DNA of 64,000 bases from Candidatus Chryseobacterium colombiense (GCA_029203185.1 CP119310.1:930001-994000), one strand, 5' to 3'; positions 52,623 through 61,054 are shown, counted from the first letter of the stretch. The notes: generated by a model from the sequence alone, not told the origin. Numbers and translations are program-made.

Positions 52623-54167
52623 TCAGTGCCGCCTTTTATATCTTACTTTTTCCTTAATAATTTCAATCACATCCACATTTCTTACTCTAGATTTTACCCA
52701 ACCGTGAATATCTATATAAAACAAAGATCTACGATAATATTCATTCTCAGCAAAGACCTCTAACTTTTTATCAAAATCTTTAAAGGAATTCAATTGCTTG
52801 TCCGGGGTTAAATTATTCAGGTTTTTAAAAAATTTAATTCCCTCAAAATGAAATTCATCAGGTTTTTTCATTTTTTTAGCAAATTTTAAGGTCGCTTTTA
52901 TAAACTCATCATAATCTTCATCATTTCCAGATTCATATTTGGCCATTAAAATCAAAATTCTGGTATGGAACAGTAAATCTTCCTGTACATTTCCCTTAGA
53001 TTCAATCACTCTTAGAGAATATTTCACAGTCTCTTTAAATTTTTTACTTCCAAAGAACATAGCCGCCATTTTCAGATAAAGAATCATGAAATGATGCTCA
53101 TCAATTTTATCACGAAAACGCTCCATTTTAAGCTCAATTTCCGGGATCAGTTTAGAGCCTGAAAAGAATTCACCTTTCACAAAATGAATGTTCATCAAAG
53201 TATTATAATACGTCAGAAATACAAGCGATTGTATATTTTCATTTTGAGCAAAACTTGAAGAAGATACCTTTTCATTAAATTCTTTAAAACTGTCCTCAAG
53301 AATATCAATATTTCCATAGAGAAAAAGAATTTTCAAGAGGTAAGTATTTCCTTTAACATACCAGACCGGATGGCTGATTATCATTTCAGGATTTTTATGA
53401 AACAGATCCACCCATTGATAGGCATATTTCAAGGTATACTTATAGTCCTGAAGAAGTTGGTTTTTCCAGACATGTGCTTTGAAATACCATAATTTTTCGG
53501 TGAAATTCAGTTTTTCAAAAGTAATTTTCTGAATTTGAGCATCAAATATATTCATAATTTCTGCCCGGTCTTCATCATTTTTCACATAACCATGCGTCAG
53601 CATTTCACTGTATAATTTCAATGAAAGATTAGACAATTCTGTGGCATAATGATTTTGCTTGCTGATTTCCGTAGACTGCCGGATCAGTTCCTCTGCACGC
53701 CCTTCAATACTTCTCGTAATGAATTGTGATTCAATTACCTTCTCTAAATTTATTATTTCCGAAGCAATACTTTTTTCGTCTAATTCTAAAGCGGACTGTT
53801 TCGTTTTATCCAAGATTTTCAAAGCCTGTTTGTAGAGCCCTTTCTGATATAAAATATTTGCAAAATCAAGCTGTTCGCGGAGTTGTATCCTATAATTCTG
53901 ATGGCTCGGATTCATTCTTAAACTCACCAGAATCTGCTTATAAAGATGAGCTTTCAGATTGGACAGCTGTTGTTTCGTTGAAATTTTCTTGTCTATAATA
54001 ATATTTTCATCATATTCATTCATCTTATCGATTTCTGAAAACAGGAGTAGAAACTTTGCATCTACATTAATTCCGAGACGGTTTACATAGAGCTTAAATT
54101 GCCTTTTTTCGGAGGTTGTTAATGACTTAATCAATACAAATAAAAAATCTTTCTGCAATTCTGCCAT
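52623..54167 (-). CDS. Large helical-repeat protein of unknown function
   Basis: 514 residues without signal peptide or membrane segment. The sequence is built of alternating amphipathic helices with TPR-like patches (for example LDFANILYQKGLYKQALKILDKTKQSALELDEKSIASEIINLEKV, about residues 100-145). The start ELQKDFLFVLIKSLTTSEKRQFKLYV is typical of a group of conserved Bacteroidota hypothetical proteins. It is a single gene, divergent from leuA. Probably a protein-protein interaction scaffold; no function can be assigned. Confidence 0.75.
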   Translation of the reverse strand: MAELQKDFLFVLIKSLTTSEKRQFKLYVNRLGINVDAKFLLLFSEIDKMNEYDENIIIDKKISTKQQLSNLKAHLYKQILVSLRMNPSHQNYRIQLREQLDFANILYQKGLYKQALKILDKTKQSALELDEKSIASEIINLEKVIESQFITRSIEGRAEELIRQSTEISKQNHYATELSNLSLKLYSEMLTHGYVKNDEDRAEIMNIFDAQIQKITFEKLNFTEKLWYFKAHVWKNQLLQDYKYTLKYAYQWVDLFHKNPEMIISHPVWYVKGNTYLLKILFLYGNIDILEDSFKEFNEKVSSSSFAQNENIQSLVFLTYYNTLMNIHFVKGEFFSGSKLIPEIELKMERFRDKIDEHHFMILYLKMAAMFFGSKKFKETVKYSLRVIESKGNVQEDLLFHTRILILMAKYESGNDEDYDEFIKATLKFAKKMKKPDEFHFEGIKFFKNLNNLTPDKQLNSFKDFDKKLEVFAENEYYRRSLFYIDIHGWVKSRVRNVDVIEIIKEKVRYKRRH

Positions 54168-54252
54168 TGTAAATTTATAGAATTTAAAATATTGATAATC
54201 AAAAAATTAAAATAAAAAATTCATGTTTTGACTATTGTAATTTTTATAAAAA

Positions 54253-54288
54253 TTGAAAACCAAAAACCTTTTCAACTTTCTAGTTTTG
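54253..54288 (+). promoter_or_regulatory. Promoter of the leu operon
   Basis: TTG (54253-54255) and TAGTTTTG (54281-54288, exact -7 match) are separated by 25 bases, slightly long. The element lies 27 bases before the leuA ATG. No leader peptide rich in leucine codons is seen, so attenuation like that of his is not evident. Confidence 0.45.
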
Positions 54289-54314
54289 AATCAAAATTAA
54301 GTAAAAACTTCATT

Positions 54315-55478
54315 ATGAATTCCGAAAAAGTCGAAATTTTTGATACCACACTGCGTGATGGAGAGCAGGTTCCGGGGTGTAAATTAAATACCGAACAGAA
54401 ATTAATGATCGCCGAAAAACTGGATGGGCTTGGAGTAGATGTTATTGAAGCTGGTTTCCCGATTTCCAGTCCAGGAGATTTTCATTCCGTTTCGGAGATT
54501 TCAAAACTGGTAAAAAATGCAAAGGTCTGTGGACTGACAAGAGCCAATCAGAAAGATATCGATGCAGCAGCTGAAGCTTTAAAATATGCTAAAAGACCAA
54601 GAATACATACAGGAATCGGAACCTCCGATTCTCATATTAAGTTCAAATTCAACTCCAACAGAGAAGATATTATTGAAAGGGCAGTCCAGGCTGTAAAATA
54701 TGCCAAAACGTATGTAGAAGATGTGGAATTCTATGCTGAAGACGCAGGAAGAACAGACAATGAATATTTGGCAAAAGTTTGTGAAGCTGTTATCAAAGCA
54801 GGAGCAACAGTGCTGAATATTCCAGATACAACAGGGTATTGTTTACCTGAAGAATATGGAGAAAAAATAAAATTTTTGAGAGAAAATGTAAACGGCATTG
54901 ACAAAGCTATTCTGTCTTGTCACTGTCACAACGATTTAGGAATGGCAACCGCCAATTCTATTGCAGGAATTGTAAACGGTGCCCGACAAATCGAATGTAC
55001 GATCAACGGACTTGGTGAAAGAGCCGGAAATACGGCCTTGGAAGAGGTAGTAATGATCCTTAGACAGCATCCACATTTAAAATTATATACTGATGTTCAG
55101 TCCAAAATGCTCAATCCTATGAGCGTTTTGGTTTCTGAATTGATGGGAATGCCGGTTCAGCCTAATAAAGCAATTGTTGGTGCGAATGCTTTTGCCCACA
55201 GCTCGGGAATTCATCAGGATGGTGTGATTAAAAACAGGGAAACTTATGAAATCATAGATCCTGAAGAAGTAGGCGTAAATACTTCAACTATTGTACTGAC
55301 AGCAAGAAGCGGACGTTCCGCACTAGCTTACAGATTCAAACATATTGGTTTTGAGGTGACCAAAAATGAACTTGATTTTTTATATCAGGAATTTTTAAAA
55401 GTTGCCGATATGAAAAAAGAGGTTAATAATGATGATTTAAGTTCAATCATCGAAAAAGCAACGAGAAAAATAGGGTAG
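54315..55478 (+). CDS. leuA: 2-isopropylmalate synthase
   Basis: 387 residues, the short form without a C-terminal regulatory domain. KVEIFDTTLRDGEQVPGC binds the metal; ILSCHCHNDLGMATANSIAGI carries the HxH metal motif, followed by CTINGLGERAGNTALEEVVM. It condenses acetyl-CoA with 2-oxoisovalerate. The ATG at 54315 is chosen because the family begins here; an ATG 29 codons upstream would put the start before the promoter. Lack of the LeuA dimerisation domain suggests weaker leucine feedback, which is an inference. Confidence 0.92.
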   Translation: MNSEKVEIFDTTLRDGEQVPGCKLNTEQKLMIAEKLDGLGVDVIEAGFPISSPGDFHSVSEISKLVKNAKVCGLTRANQKDIDAAAEALKYAKRPRIHTGIGTSDSHIKFKFNSNREDIIERAVQAVKYAKTYVEDVEFYAEDAGRTDNEYLAKVCEAVIKAGATVLNIPDTTGYCLPEEYGEKIKFLRENVNGIDKAILSCHCHNDLGMATANSIAGIVNGARQIECTINGLGERAGNTALEEVVMILRQHPHLKLYTDVQSKMLNPMSVLVSELMGMPVQPNKAIVGANAFAHSSGIHQDGVIKNRETYEIIDPEEVGVNTSTIVLTARSGRSALAYRFKHIGFEVTKNELDFLYQEFLKVADMKKEVNNDDLSSIIEKATRKIG

Positions 55479-55497
55479 ACTTATTGATGTAAATAAA

Positions 55498-56886
55498 ATG
55501 AATAACGATAAAAAGACACTTTTTGATAAAGTTTGGGATGCTCATGTTGTAGAAACTATTCCAAACGGGCCACAAATCATCTATATTGACAAACACCTGA
55601 TTCACGAGGTAACGAGTCCACAGGCTTTTGCAGAACTGAAATCCAGAAATCTTGAGATTTTCAGACCCAAGCAAATTGTAGCCACAGCCGATCACAATGT
55701 CCCGACATTAGATCAGGATCAACCCATTCGTGATGAATCATCAAGAAATCAGGTAGAACAGTTAACAGAAAATTGCAGGAAAAACAATATTGAATTATAC
55801 GGATTAGGCCATCCTTATCAAGGCATTGTTCATATCATCGCTCCTGAATTGGGAGTTACACAGCCAGGAATGAGCATTGTTTGTGGCGACAGTCATACTT
55901 CAACCCATGGTGCTTTCGGTTCGATTGCTTTTGGCATCGGGACCAGTCAGGTAGCACAGGTTTTTGCCAGCCAATGTTTACTGCTGAACAAACCAAAATC
56001 AATGAGAATTACCGTAAATGGTAAGCTCAATAAAAATGTTCAACCGAAAGACGTGATTTTATATATCATTTCAAAAGTCGGAACCGATGGTGGAACGGGA
56101 TATTTCTGTGAATATGCCGGAAACGTTTTCGAAGAAATGTCGATGGAAGGCAGAATGACAGTCTGCAATATGAGCATTGAAATGGGAGCCAGAGGAGGAA
56201 TGATTGCTCCTGATGAAACTACATTTGAATATGTAAAAGGCAGAACTTTTGCGCCAAAAGGAGAGGAGTGGGAAGAAAAATTAGAATACTGGAAAACCTT
56301 GAAAACAGATGATAGAGCTGTTTTTGACGCCGAATTTTCTTTTGATGCTGCTGAAATTTATCCCATGATAACCTACGGAACCCATCCGGGAATGGGAATT
56401 TCAATTCATCAAAATATTCCGGATCCACAGAATGAATCTGAAGAAAAAGCTCTGAAGTATATGGGACTAAAAGCAGGTCAAGCGCTTTCCGACATTAAAG
56501 TAAACTACGTTTTCATCGGAAGCTGTACCAATGCAAGAATAGAGGATTTCCGTTCAGCAGCGAATTATATCAAAGGAAAAAATAAATCGGAGCATGTTCA
56601 GGCTTTGATCGTTCCAGGTTCTCAACAGGTTGTAAAACAGATTTTTGAAGAAGGTTTAGATAAAATTTTCAACGAAGCCGGTTTTCAGATCAGACAACCG
56701 GGATGTTCAGCGTGCTTAGCCATGAATGATGATAAAATTCCGGAAGGGGAATACTGCGTTTCCACTTCCAACAGAAATTTCGAAGGCAGACAAGGACAGG
56801 GGGCCAGAACAATTTTAGCAAGTCCTTTAACCGCTGCAAAGGTAGCTATTGAAGGGAGAATATCCATCTTTGAAAATTTAAACTAA
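55498..56886 (+). CDS. leuC: 3-isopropylmalate dehydratase large subunit
   Basis: 462 residues, aconitase family. TLFDKVWDAHVV at the start, CGDSHTSTHGAFGSIAFGIGTS, FIGSCTNARIEDFR and QPGCSACLAMNDD supply the cysteines of the 4Fe-4S cluster. It isomerises 2- to 3-isopropylmalate with LeuD. It starts 19 bases after leuA. Confidence 0.96.
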   Translation: MNNDKKTLFDKVWDAHVVETIPNGPQIIYIDKHLIHEVTSPQAFAELKSRNLEIFRPKQIVATADHNVPTLDQDQPIRDESSRNQVEQLTENCRKNNIELYGLGHPYQGIVHIIAPELGVTQPGMSIVCGDSHTSTHGAFGSIAFGIGTSQVAQVFASQCLLLNKPKSMRITVNGKLNKNVQPKDVILYIISKVGTDGGTGYFCEYAGNVFEEMSMEGRMTVCNMSIEMGARGGMIAPDETTFEYVKGRTFAPKGEEWEEKLEYWKTLKTDDRAVFDAEFSFDAAEIYPMITYGTHPGMGISIHQNIPDPQNESEEKALKYMGLKAGQALSDIKVNYVFIGSCTNARIEDFRSAANYIKGKNKSEHVQALIVPGSQQVVKQIFEEGLDKIFNEAGFQIRQPGCSACLAMNDDKIPEGEYCVSTSNRNFEGRQGQGARTILASPLTAAKVAIEGRISIFENLN

Positions 56887-56916
56887 ACACATTACAATTA
56901 TTTGATTTCAGATACC

Positions 56917-57516
56917 ATGCAAAAATTAGTCATTATCAAATCCCGCGCAATTCCTTTGCCGGTAGAAAATATAGATACAGACCAGATTATCCCTGCCAGA
57001 TTTTTAAAAAGTATTGATAAAAACGGTTTTGGCAATAATCTTTTCAGAGACTGGAGATACAACGTTCATACGAATGAGCCCAACTCAGATTTTGTCCTGA
57101 ATAATCCAAAATACAGCGGTGAAATCCTTGTTGCAGGAAATAATTTCGGTTGTGGAAGCAGCCGTGAACACGCAGCCTGGTCTTTAACGGATTATGGTTT
57201 CAAAGTCGTTGTTTCAAGTTTTTTTGCAGATATTTTTAAAGGAAATGCATTAAACAACGGATTATTGCCTGTAAAAGTTTCCGAAGAATTTTTGAAAGAA
57301 ATCATGAACAGCATCACAGAAAATCCTGAAAAAGAAATTTTGGTAGATGTTGAAAAACAGACAATCACTTTCAATGATAAAACAGAAAGCTTTGAAATTG
57401 ACTCTTATAAAAAAATATGCCTGATAAATGGTTATGATGATATTGATTTTTTAATCAGCAGAAAACAGGCTATTCATGAATTTGAATTAAAAACACAAAA
57501 AGTATATGAAAACTGA
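56917..57516 (+). CDS. leuD: 3-isopropylmalate dehydratase small subunit
   Basis: 199 residues, normal length. VENIDTDQIIPARFLK and GNNFGCGSSREHAAWSL are the swivel-domain motifs. The ATG at 56917 is preferred over an in-frame TTG five codons upstream because the family starts MQKLVII-like. Its end overlaps the leuB start by 11 bases. Confidence 0.95.
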   Translation: MQKLVIIKSRAIPLPVENIDTDQIIPARFLKSIDKNGFGNNLFRDWRYNVHTNEPNSDFVLNNPKYSGEILVAGNNFGCGSSREHAAWSLTDYGFKVVVSSFFADIFKGNALNNGLLPVKVSEEFLKEIMNSITENPEKEILVDVEKQTITFNDKTESFEIDSYKKICLINGYDDIDFLISRKQAIHEFELKTQKVYEN

Positions 57517-58624
57517 TTTTAAAATTGCTGTTCTTCCGGGAGACGGAATTGGACCTGAAGTAGTACATGAAAGTATTAAAATTTTAGAGGCTATCGAAGA
57601 AGCTTTCCACTATAAATTTGAATTTAAGTACGGATTGGTAGGAGCAGAAGCCATTTTTAAAACAGGAAATCCTTTACCGGATGAGACTTTAGCAATCTGT
57701 AAAGAATCTGATGCTGTACTTTTTGGTGCTATCGGAGATCCGTCTTTTGATAATAATCCCGATGCGAAAGTACGTCCTGAACAGGGTTTATTGAAGCTTC
57801 GTAAAGAATTAGGGCTTTTTGCCAATATAAGACCATTGAAAACGTATCATTCTTTAATTGAAAAAAGCCCTTTGAAAAAAGAAATTATTGAAGGTACAGA
57901 TATCCAGATTTTCAGAGAGTTGGTGAGCGGAATTTATTTTGGTGAAAAATTCACTGATGAAGAAGCAGGCTATGCTTATGATATCTGTAAGTACAACCGT
58001 GATGAAATCGCCCCAATCGTTCACATGGCTTTTCAGGAGGCGCAAAAACGCAGAAAAAAATTAACCTTGATTGACAAAGCGAATGTATTGGATACTTCCA
58101 GATTATGGCGAAAAGTATGCAAAGAAATTGCTGGAGAATATCCTGATGTGAAACTTGATTTTATGTTTGTAGATAATGCAGCAATGCAGTTAATTTTAAA
58201 TCCAAAACAGTTTGATGTGATCGTTACAGAAAATATGTTTGGAGATATTATTTCTGATGAAGCGAGTGTAATTGGCGGTTCTATCGGATTGCTTCCATCT
58301 GCTTCCATTGGTCATGAAAACGCAATGTTTGAGCCTATTCATGGTTCTTATCCGCAAGCTAAAGGAAAGGGAATTGCCAATCCGGTTGCTTCAATTTTGA
58401 GCACAGCAATGATGCTTGATCATTTAAAACTGGATGCTGCCGCAGAGAAATTAAGAGAATCTGTAGAGCATGCCATAGAAAATAAATATGTTACGATAGA
58501 TCTCAATACTGAACAGCCTTATTCTACCAGTGAAGTCGGAAGCTTTATCGTAGATTATATTAAATATTCTGAGAAATATTATAATGTTGAAAATGTTAAG
58601 ATCGGAAAATCAACAATTGTATAG
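57506..58624 (+). CDS. leuB: 3-isopropylmalate dehydrogenase
   Basis: 372 residues, normal length. IAVLPGDGIGPEVVHESI at the start, LLKLRKELGLFANIRPLK, RELVSGIYFG and the C-terminal FEPIHGSYPQAKGKGIANPVASI are diagnostic. It oxidatively decarboxylates 3-isopropylmalate with NAD. It is the last gene of the leucine operon; the valine/isoleucine genes are not in the window. Confidence 0.96.
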   Translation: MKTDFKIAVLPGDGIGPEVVHESIKILEAIEEAFHYKFEFKYGLVGAEAIFKTGNPLPDETLAICKESDAVLFGAIGDPSFDNNPDAKVRPEQGLLKLRKELGLFANIRPLKTYHSLIEKSPLKKEIIEGTDIQIFRELVSGIYFGEKFTDEEAGYAYDICKYNRDEIAPIVHMAFQEAQKRRKKLTLIDKANVLDTSRLWRKVCKEIAGEYPDVKLDFMFVDNAAMQLILNPKQFDVIVTENMFGDIISDEASVIGGSIGLLPSASIGHENAMFEPIHGSYPQAKGKGIANPVASILSTAMMLDHLKLDAAAEKLRESVEHAIENKYVTIDLNTEQPYSTSEVGSFIVDYIKYSEKYYNVENVKIGKSTIV

Positions 58625-58631
58625 AAAATGA

Positions 58632-58700
58632 CGAATCAATTCTGCTTCGTGAGTCAATTCGTCAAATAGTTAGGGTAGTTCACAAGCGAAGCGAATTGAC
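58632..58700. repeat. Nested inverted repeats downstream of leuB
   Basis: GTCAATTCG (58653-58661) is inverted as CGAATTGAC (58692-58700), and TGACGAAT near 58629 is inverted as ATTCGTCA near 58657. These arms can form alternative hairpins. It is unlike the other repeat families here and lies before the strong terminator. Confidence 0.45.
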
Positions 58701-58752
58701 CGCTGTCAGTTCATTACTGTGTTTGACTTTTATTTTTATATTTTTTTTTGAA

Positions 58753-58785
58753 AAAAGGTTCGGTCTCATAGAGACCGAACCTTTT
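58753..58785. terminator. Strong bidirectional terminator
   Basis: A perfect 15-bp stem (AAAAGGTTCGGTCTC with its inverse) with a three-base loop (ATA) has T-runs on both strands. It ends the leu operon and the minus-strand set of small genes. Confidence 0.9.
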
Positions 58786-58798
58786 GTATTTAATAAGA

Positions 58799-58984
58799 TT
58801 ATTCTTTCGTATTGTCTGTTTTTCCTGATTTGTTTTTTGAAGATTTCTGAACATCTTCTTTATCAATATCAGGCGGATTCGTTTTCTTTGACGAAGCAGG
58901 AATATTGGGAAAATCCTGATTTTGTTTCTTTGTTTCTGCATTATTGGCAGATTCTTTTCCTTTTGTATTTCCTTTGGTGTCCAT
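58799..58984 (-). CDS. Tiny charged protein, NKSGK family member 1
   Basis: 61 residues rich in Lys, Asn, Asp, Ser and Glu, without hydrophobic segments, so probably disordered. The C-terminal IDKEDVQKSSKNKSGK aligns with VEKEDLPKSTANKSGK of the neighbouring 41-residue protein, so the two are tandem paralogues. It is just upstream of the strong terminator. A longer frame on the same strand (58714-59028) is a lysine/isoleucine-rich shadow. The function is unknown. Confidence 0.65.
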   Translation of the reverse strand: MDTKGNTKGKESANNAETKKQNQDFPNIPASSKKTNPPDIDKEDVQKSSKNKSGKTDNTKE

Positions 58985-59045
58985 AATTTTAAATTTTTAT
59001 GGTTCATATCATTCAAAGGGCTTGCCAAAAAGAAACTGAAGTGAA

Positions 59046-59171
59046 TTAGCCGCCGTTTTTCCCTGATTTATTCGCTGTTGATTTAGGAAGATCTTCTTTT
59101 TCAACCTTCTTACGAGGATTAACTTCTGTATTTTCTTCTTTTTTAGAATTTTGCTCGTTTTCTGTTGTCAT
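59046..59171 (-). CDS. Tiny charged protein, NKSGK family member 2
   Basis: 41 residues from ATG (59171) to TAA: MTTENEQNSKKEENTEVNP, then KKVEKEDLPKSTANKSGKNGG. Below common gene-length cut-offs. Its C-terminal half matches the 61-residue neighbour (KED, KS, NKSGK in register), and its GKNGG end resembles the SGTTGG of the small gene after the his operon. It lies 12 bases downstream of the DUF4230 gene and may be on that transcript. Confidence 0.6.
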   Translation of the reverse strand: MTTENEQNSKKEENTEVNPRKKVEKEDLPKSTANKSGKNGG

Positions 59172-59182
59172 GGTATTATTTT

Positions 59183-59788
59183 TTAAAGACCTAATATACC
59201 AATTTTTCCTGTCTGATCTTCAATTTTATAATTTAATGCTTTTGCCAAAACAAAAATATTATTCAGATTTTCCATTAATTGTTTATGTCCTTCTGATCTT
59301 AATTTATTCTGATCTACAGATTTAACGGCAGTTTCTTTTGCTTTCTGGGTAACATTCCTGATATCTTTTTCAGAAATTCTGTTAAAAAAAGAGTCATCCA
59401 GTGATTGAATCTCCACACTTGGTGTAATTCTTATATCAGCTTCCGGAAGATCTGTAATGACTAATTTTTTATTGATGGAGTCAACCTTAATTTTCATTTT
59501 ATTAAGATCGTAAGAAACCTGCGCATTAGTTTTGGTATACGTAATAATGCTGTTGCTGGAAACTTCTTTTCCGAAAAATTCGTATCCCATTTTCGTCTTC
59601 TGCATGGAAGAAAAATTCTGTTCGATCACCACCATTTTATTCATTTTGGAAATCTGATTGGTCAGAATGTAATAATCTGACTGCTCCGTTTTTCCTCCAA
59701 GATTCAGGCAGGATTTCAATCCAAAAAATAACAAAACCATCAGCAGGGCTCCCGCTATGAAAGGTATTATGAATCTGGTATTTTTCAA
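59183..59788 (-). CDS. DUF4230 domain protein
   Basis: 201 residues with one N-terminal membrane anchor (FIIPFIAGALLMVLLFFGL). The rest matches the DUF4230 pattern: a two-layer sheet with QISKMNKMVVIEQNFSSM, ITYTKTNAQVSYDLNKMKIKVDSINKKLVITDLPEADI and helical C-terminus (AKETAVKSVDQNKLRSEGHKQLMENL). The family is membrane-attached and of unknown function. Five bases after the thioredoxin-like gene. Confidence 0.82.
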   Translation of the reverse strand: MKNTRFIIPFIAGALLMVLLFFGLKSCLNLGGKTEQSDYYILTNQISKMNKMVVIEQNFSSMQKTKMGYEFFGKEVSSNSIITYTKTNAQVSYDLNKMKIKVDSINKKLVITDLPEADIRITPSVEIQSLDDSFFNRISEKDIRNVTQKAKETAVKSVDQNKLRSEGHKQLMENLNNIFVLAKALNYKIEDQTGKIGILGL

Positions 59789-59793
59789 ATCTG

Positions 59794-60357
59794 TTATTTT
59801 AAAATTTCTTTGATTACCGATTGGTCATCTTTCTTCAGAATATTCACTAAATCTCTTTCAATATATCCCGTGGTAGGCATTTCTATGATTCTTCCGATTT
59901 CTTTGCCATATTTTTCAACAATAATGGTTGGAACTTTCTGAATATTATAACGACCTTCATCTCCGGTCGGAGATTCTTTTTTACGGTTCACCGCAATAAT
60001 GGTCAGTTTATTTTCCGGATATTTTACCTCCTCAAGAATTTTCATTAATCTCGGGAAATCTCTATGACTGTCCTCACACCAGGTTCCCATGAAAACGGTA
60101 ATATTATAAGAATTGATTTTATCCTTTTTAAGATCGGTAATCGCTTTTTGATCCATCGCATATTCATCATGCTCTTTCACATACCAGTCTGCATACGGAG
60201 CTTTCAGAAACTGTTCTTTCAACTGGTTTCCTAAAAGCATTTTGCCATCATTTGTTGTTTCAACCTCACGGTTTACGACTACTTTCTGAGCACTGAACTG
60301 TTGAGCTGTAAAAGCTAAACAGGAAATCACGGCAACATTTGTAATGAGTTTTTTCAT
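59794..60357 (-). CDS. Periplasmic thioredoxin-fold protein with single active-site Cys
   Basis: 187 residues with a signal peptide (LITNVAVISCLAFTAQQFSAQ). A thioredoxin fold starts near residue 85 (NITVFMGTWCEDSHRDFPRLMKIL), and a cis-Pro region follows (RYNIQKVPTIIVEKYGKEIGRI). The usual CxxC is Cys 94-Glu-Asp-Ser 97, so only the first cysteine remains. It could act as a reductase-independent thiol chaperone or peroxide-type protein, or have lost redox function. It lies one base downstream of the pyrophosphohydrolase gene. Confidence 0.85.
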   Translation of the reverse strand: MKKLITNVAVISCLAFTAQQFSAQKVVVNREVETTNDGKMLLGNQLKEQFLKAPYADWYVKEHDEYAMDQKAITDLKKDKINSYNITVFMGTWCEDSHRDFPRLMKILEEVKYPENKLTIIAVNRKKESPTGDEGRYNIQKVPTIIVEKYGKEIGRIIEMPTTGYIERDLVNILKKDDQSVIKEILK

Positions 60358-60358
60358 A

Positions 60359-60826
60359 TTATTTTTCGATAATGGTCTTCAAATCAGCCGGAGAATAATA
60401 TTTATTTTTCAGGACTTTATGATCTGCCTGTCTGTAAACATTGAATTTCTCACCCGATTTTTCATAAAATGATTCTACGTCTTTTGCTTTGTAAAATTCA
60501 ACGGTTTCCTGTGCCTGTTCTTCATTATCGCAAGCTTTTGACATATTGGAACGCTGAACTTCGTTGAATAGTTCTACAAATTTGCTGCCAAGTCCGAATT
60601 CTAATACTGCGCCGCTCAAAACATATTGTAAATCGCACAACGCATCAGCAATTTCTACAATGTTGTTATCTGCAATTGCTTGTTTCAATTCATTTAATTC
60701 TTCCTGCAACAACTCTACTCTAAGGTTACATCTTTCCGGAGAAGGAATTTGTGGGGTATCTAAAATAGGGGCTTTGAAAGTGGTGTGGAATTCTGCTACT
60801 TGGTTCAGACTATCAATTTTATCCAT
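60359..60826 (-). CDS. MazG-like nucleoside triphosphate pyrophosphohydrolase
   Basis: 155 residues, all-alpha NTP pyrophosphohydrolase family. The metal-binding pattern is visible as LLQEELNELKQAI and IVEIADALCDLQYVLSGAV (E-E-x-x-E then E-x-x-D). The C-terminal part (KNKYYSPADLKTIIEK) is typical of the phosphoribosyl-ATP pyrophosphohydrolase-like group. It may cleave non-canonical nucleotides. First gene of a three- to five-gene minus-strand run. Confidence 0.85.
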   Translation of the reverse strand: MDKIDSLNQVAEFHTTFKAPILDTPQIPSPERCNLRVELLQEELNELKQAIADNNIVEIADALCDLQYVLSGAVLEFGLGSKFVELFNEVQRSNMSKACDNEEQAQETVEFYKAKDVESFYEKSGEKFNVYRQADHKVLKNKYYSPADLKTIIEK

Positions 60827-60931
60827 GAATATTTTTTATTTAAAGCAAATATAAAAAACGATTTCGAGAAATTTACAACGCTTCTTGGAATAAAATCCCA
60901 TCCCTTTGAATTGCTGCATCTTCCAATAAAA

Positions 60932-60960
60932 AAAATCCACAGTTCTAAACTGTAGATTTT
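60932..60960. terminator. Probable terminator between the MazG-like and di-CxxC genes
   Basis: AAAATC plus ACAGTT pairs with AACTGT plus GATTTT with one internal mismatch, followed by TTTTC on the plus strand and preceded by an A-run, so it can act on either strand. Confidence 0.6.
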
Positions 60961-60974
60961 TTCAAATTATCTAT

Positions 60975-61041
60975 TGTCATTCTGAATGAAATGAAGAATC
61001 TCTTCATCATCAATTAGATTTCTCCTTCCGTCGAAATGACA
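60975..61041. repeat. Dispersed palindromic repeat, two-armed copy
   Basis: The left arm TGTCATTCTGAATGAAATG continues AAGAATCT; the right arm, inverted, reads TGTCATTTCGACGGAAGGAG, then AAATCT. The arms are recognisably the same element in opposite orientation. Located downstream of the di-CxxC gene. Confidence 0.75.
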
Positions 61042-61054
61042 ACCAATTATCTCT

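Noticed and set aside
54228..54314. A longer leuA start 29 codons upstream
   Set aside because: It would lie upstream of the TAGTTTTG promoter element and adds residues foreign to the family.
58714..59028. A 104-residue frame on the minus strand overlapping the tiny NKSGK gene
   Set aside because: Composition is dominated by Lys, Asn and Ile from AT-rich DNA and reads through the strong terminator hairpin; the 61-residue frame has a paralogue next door.
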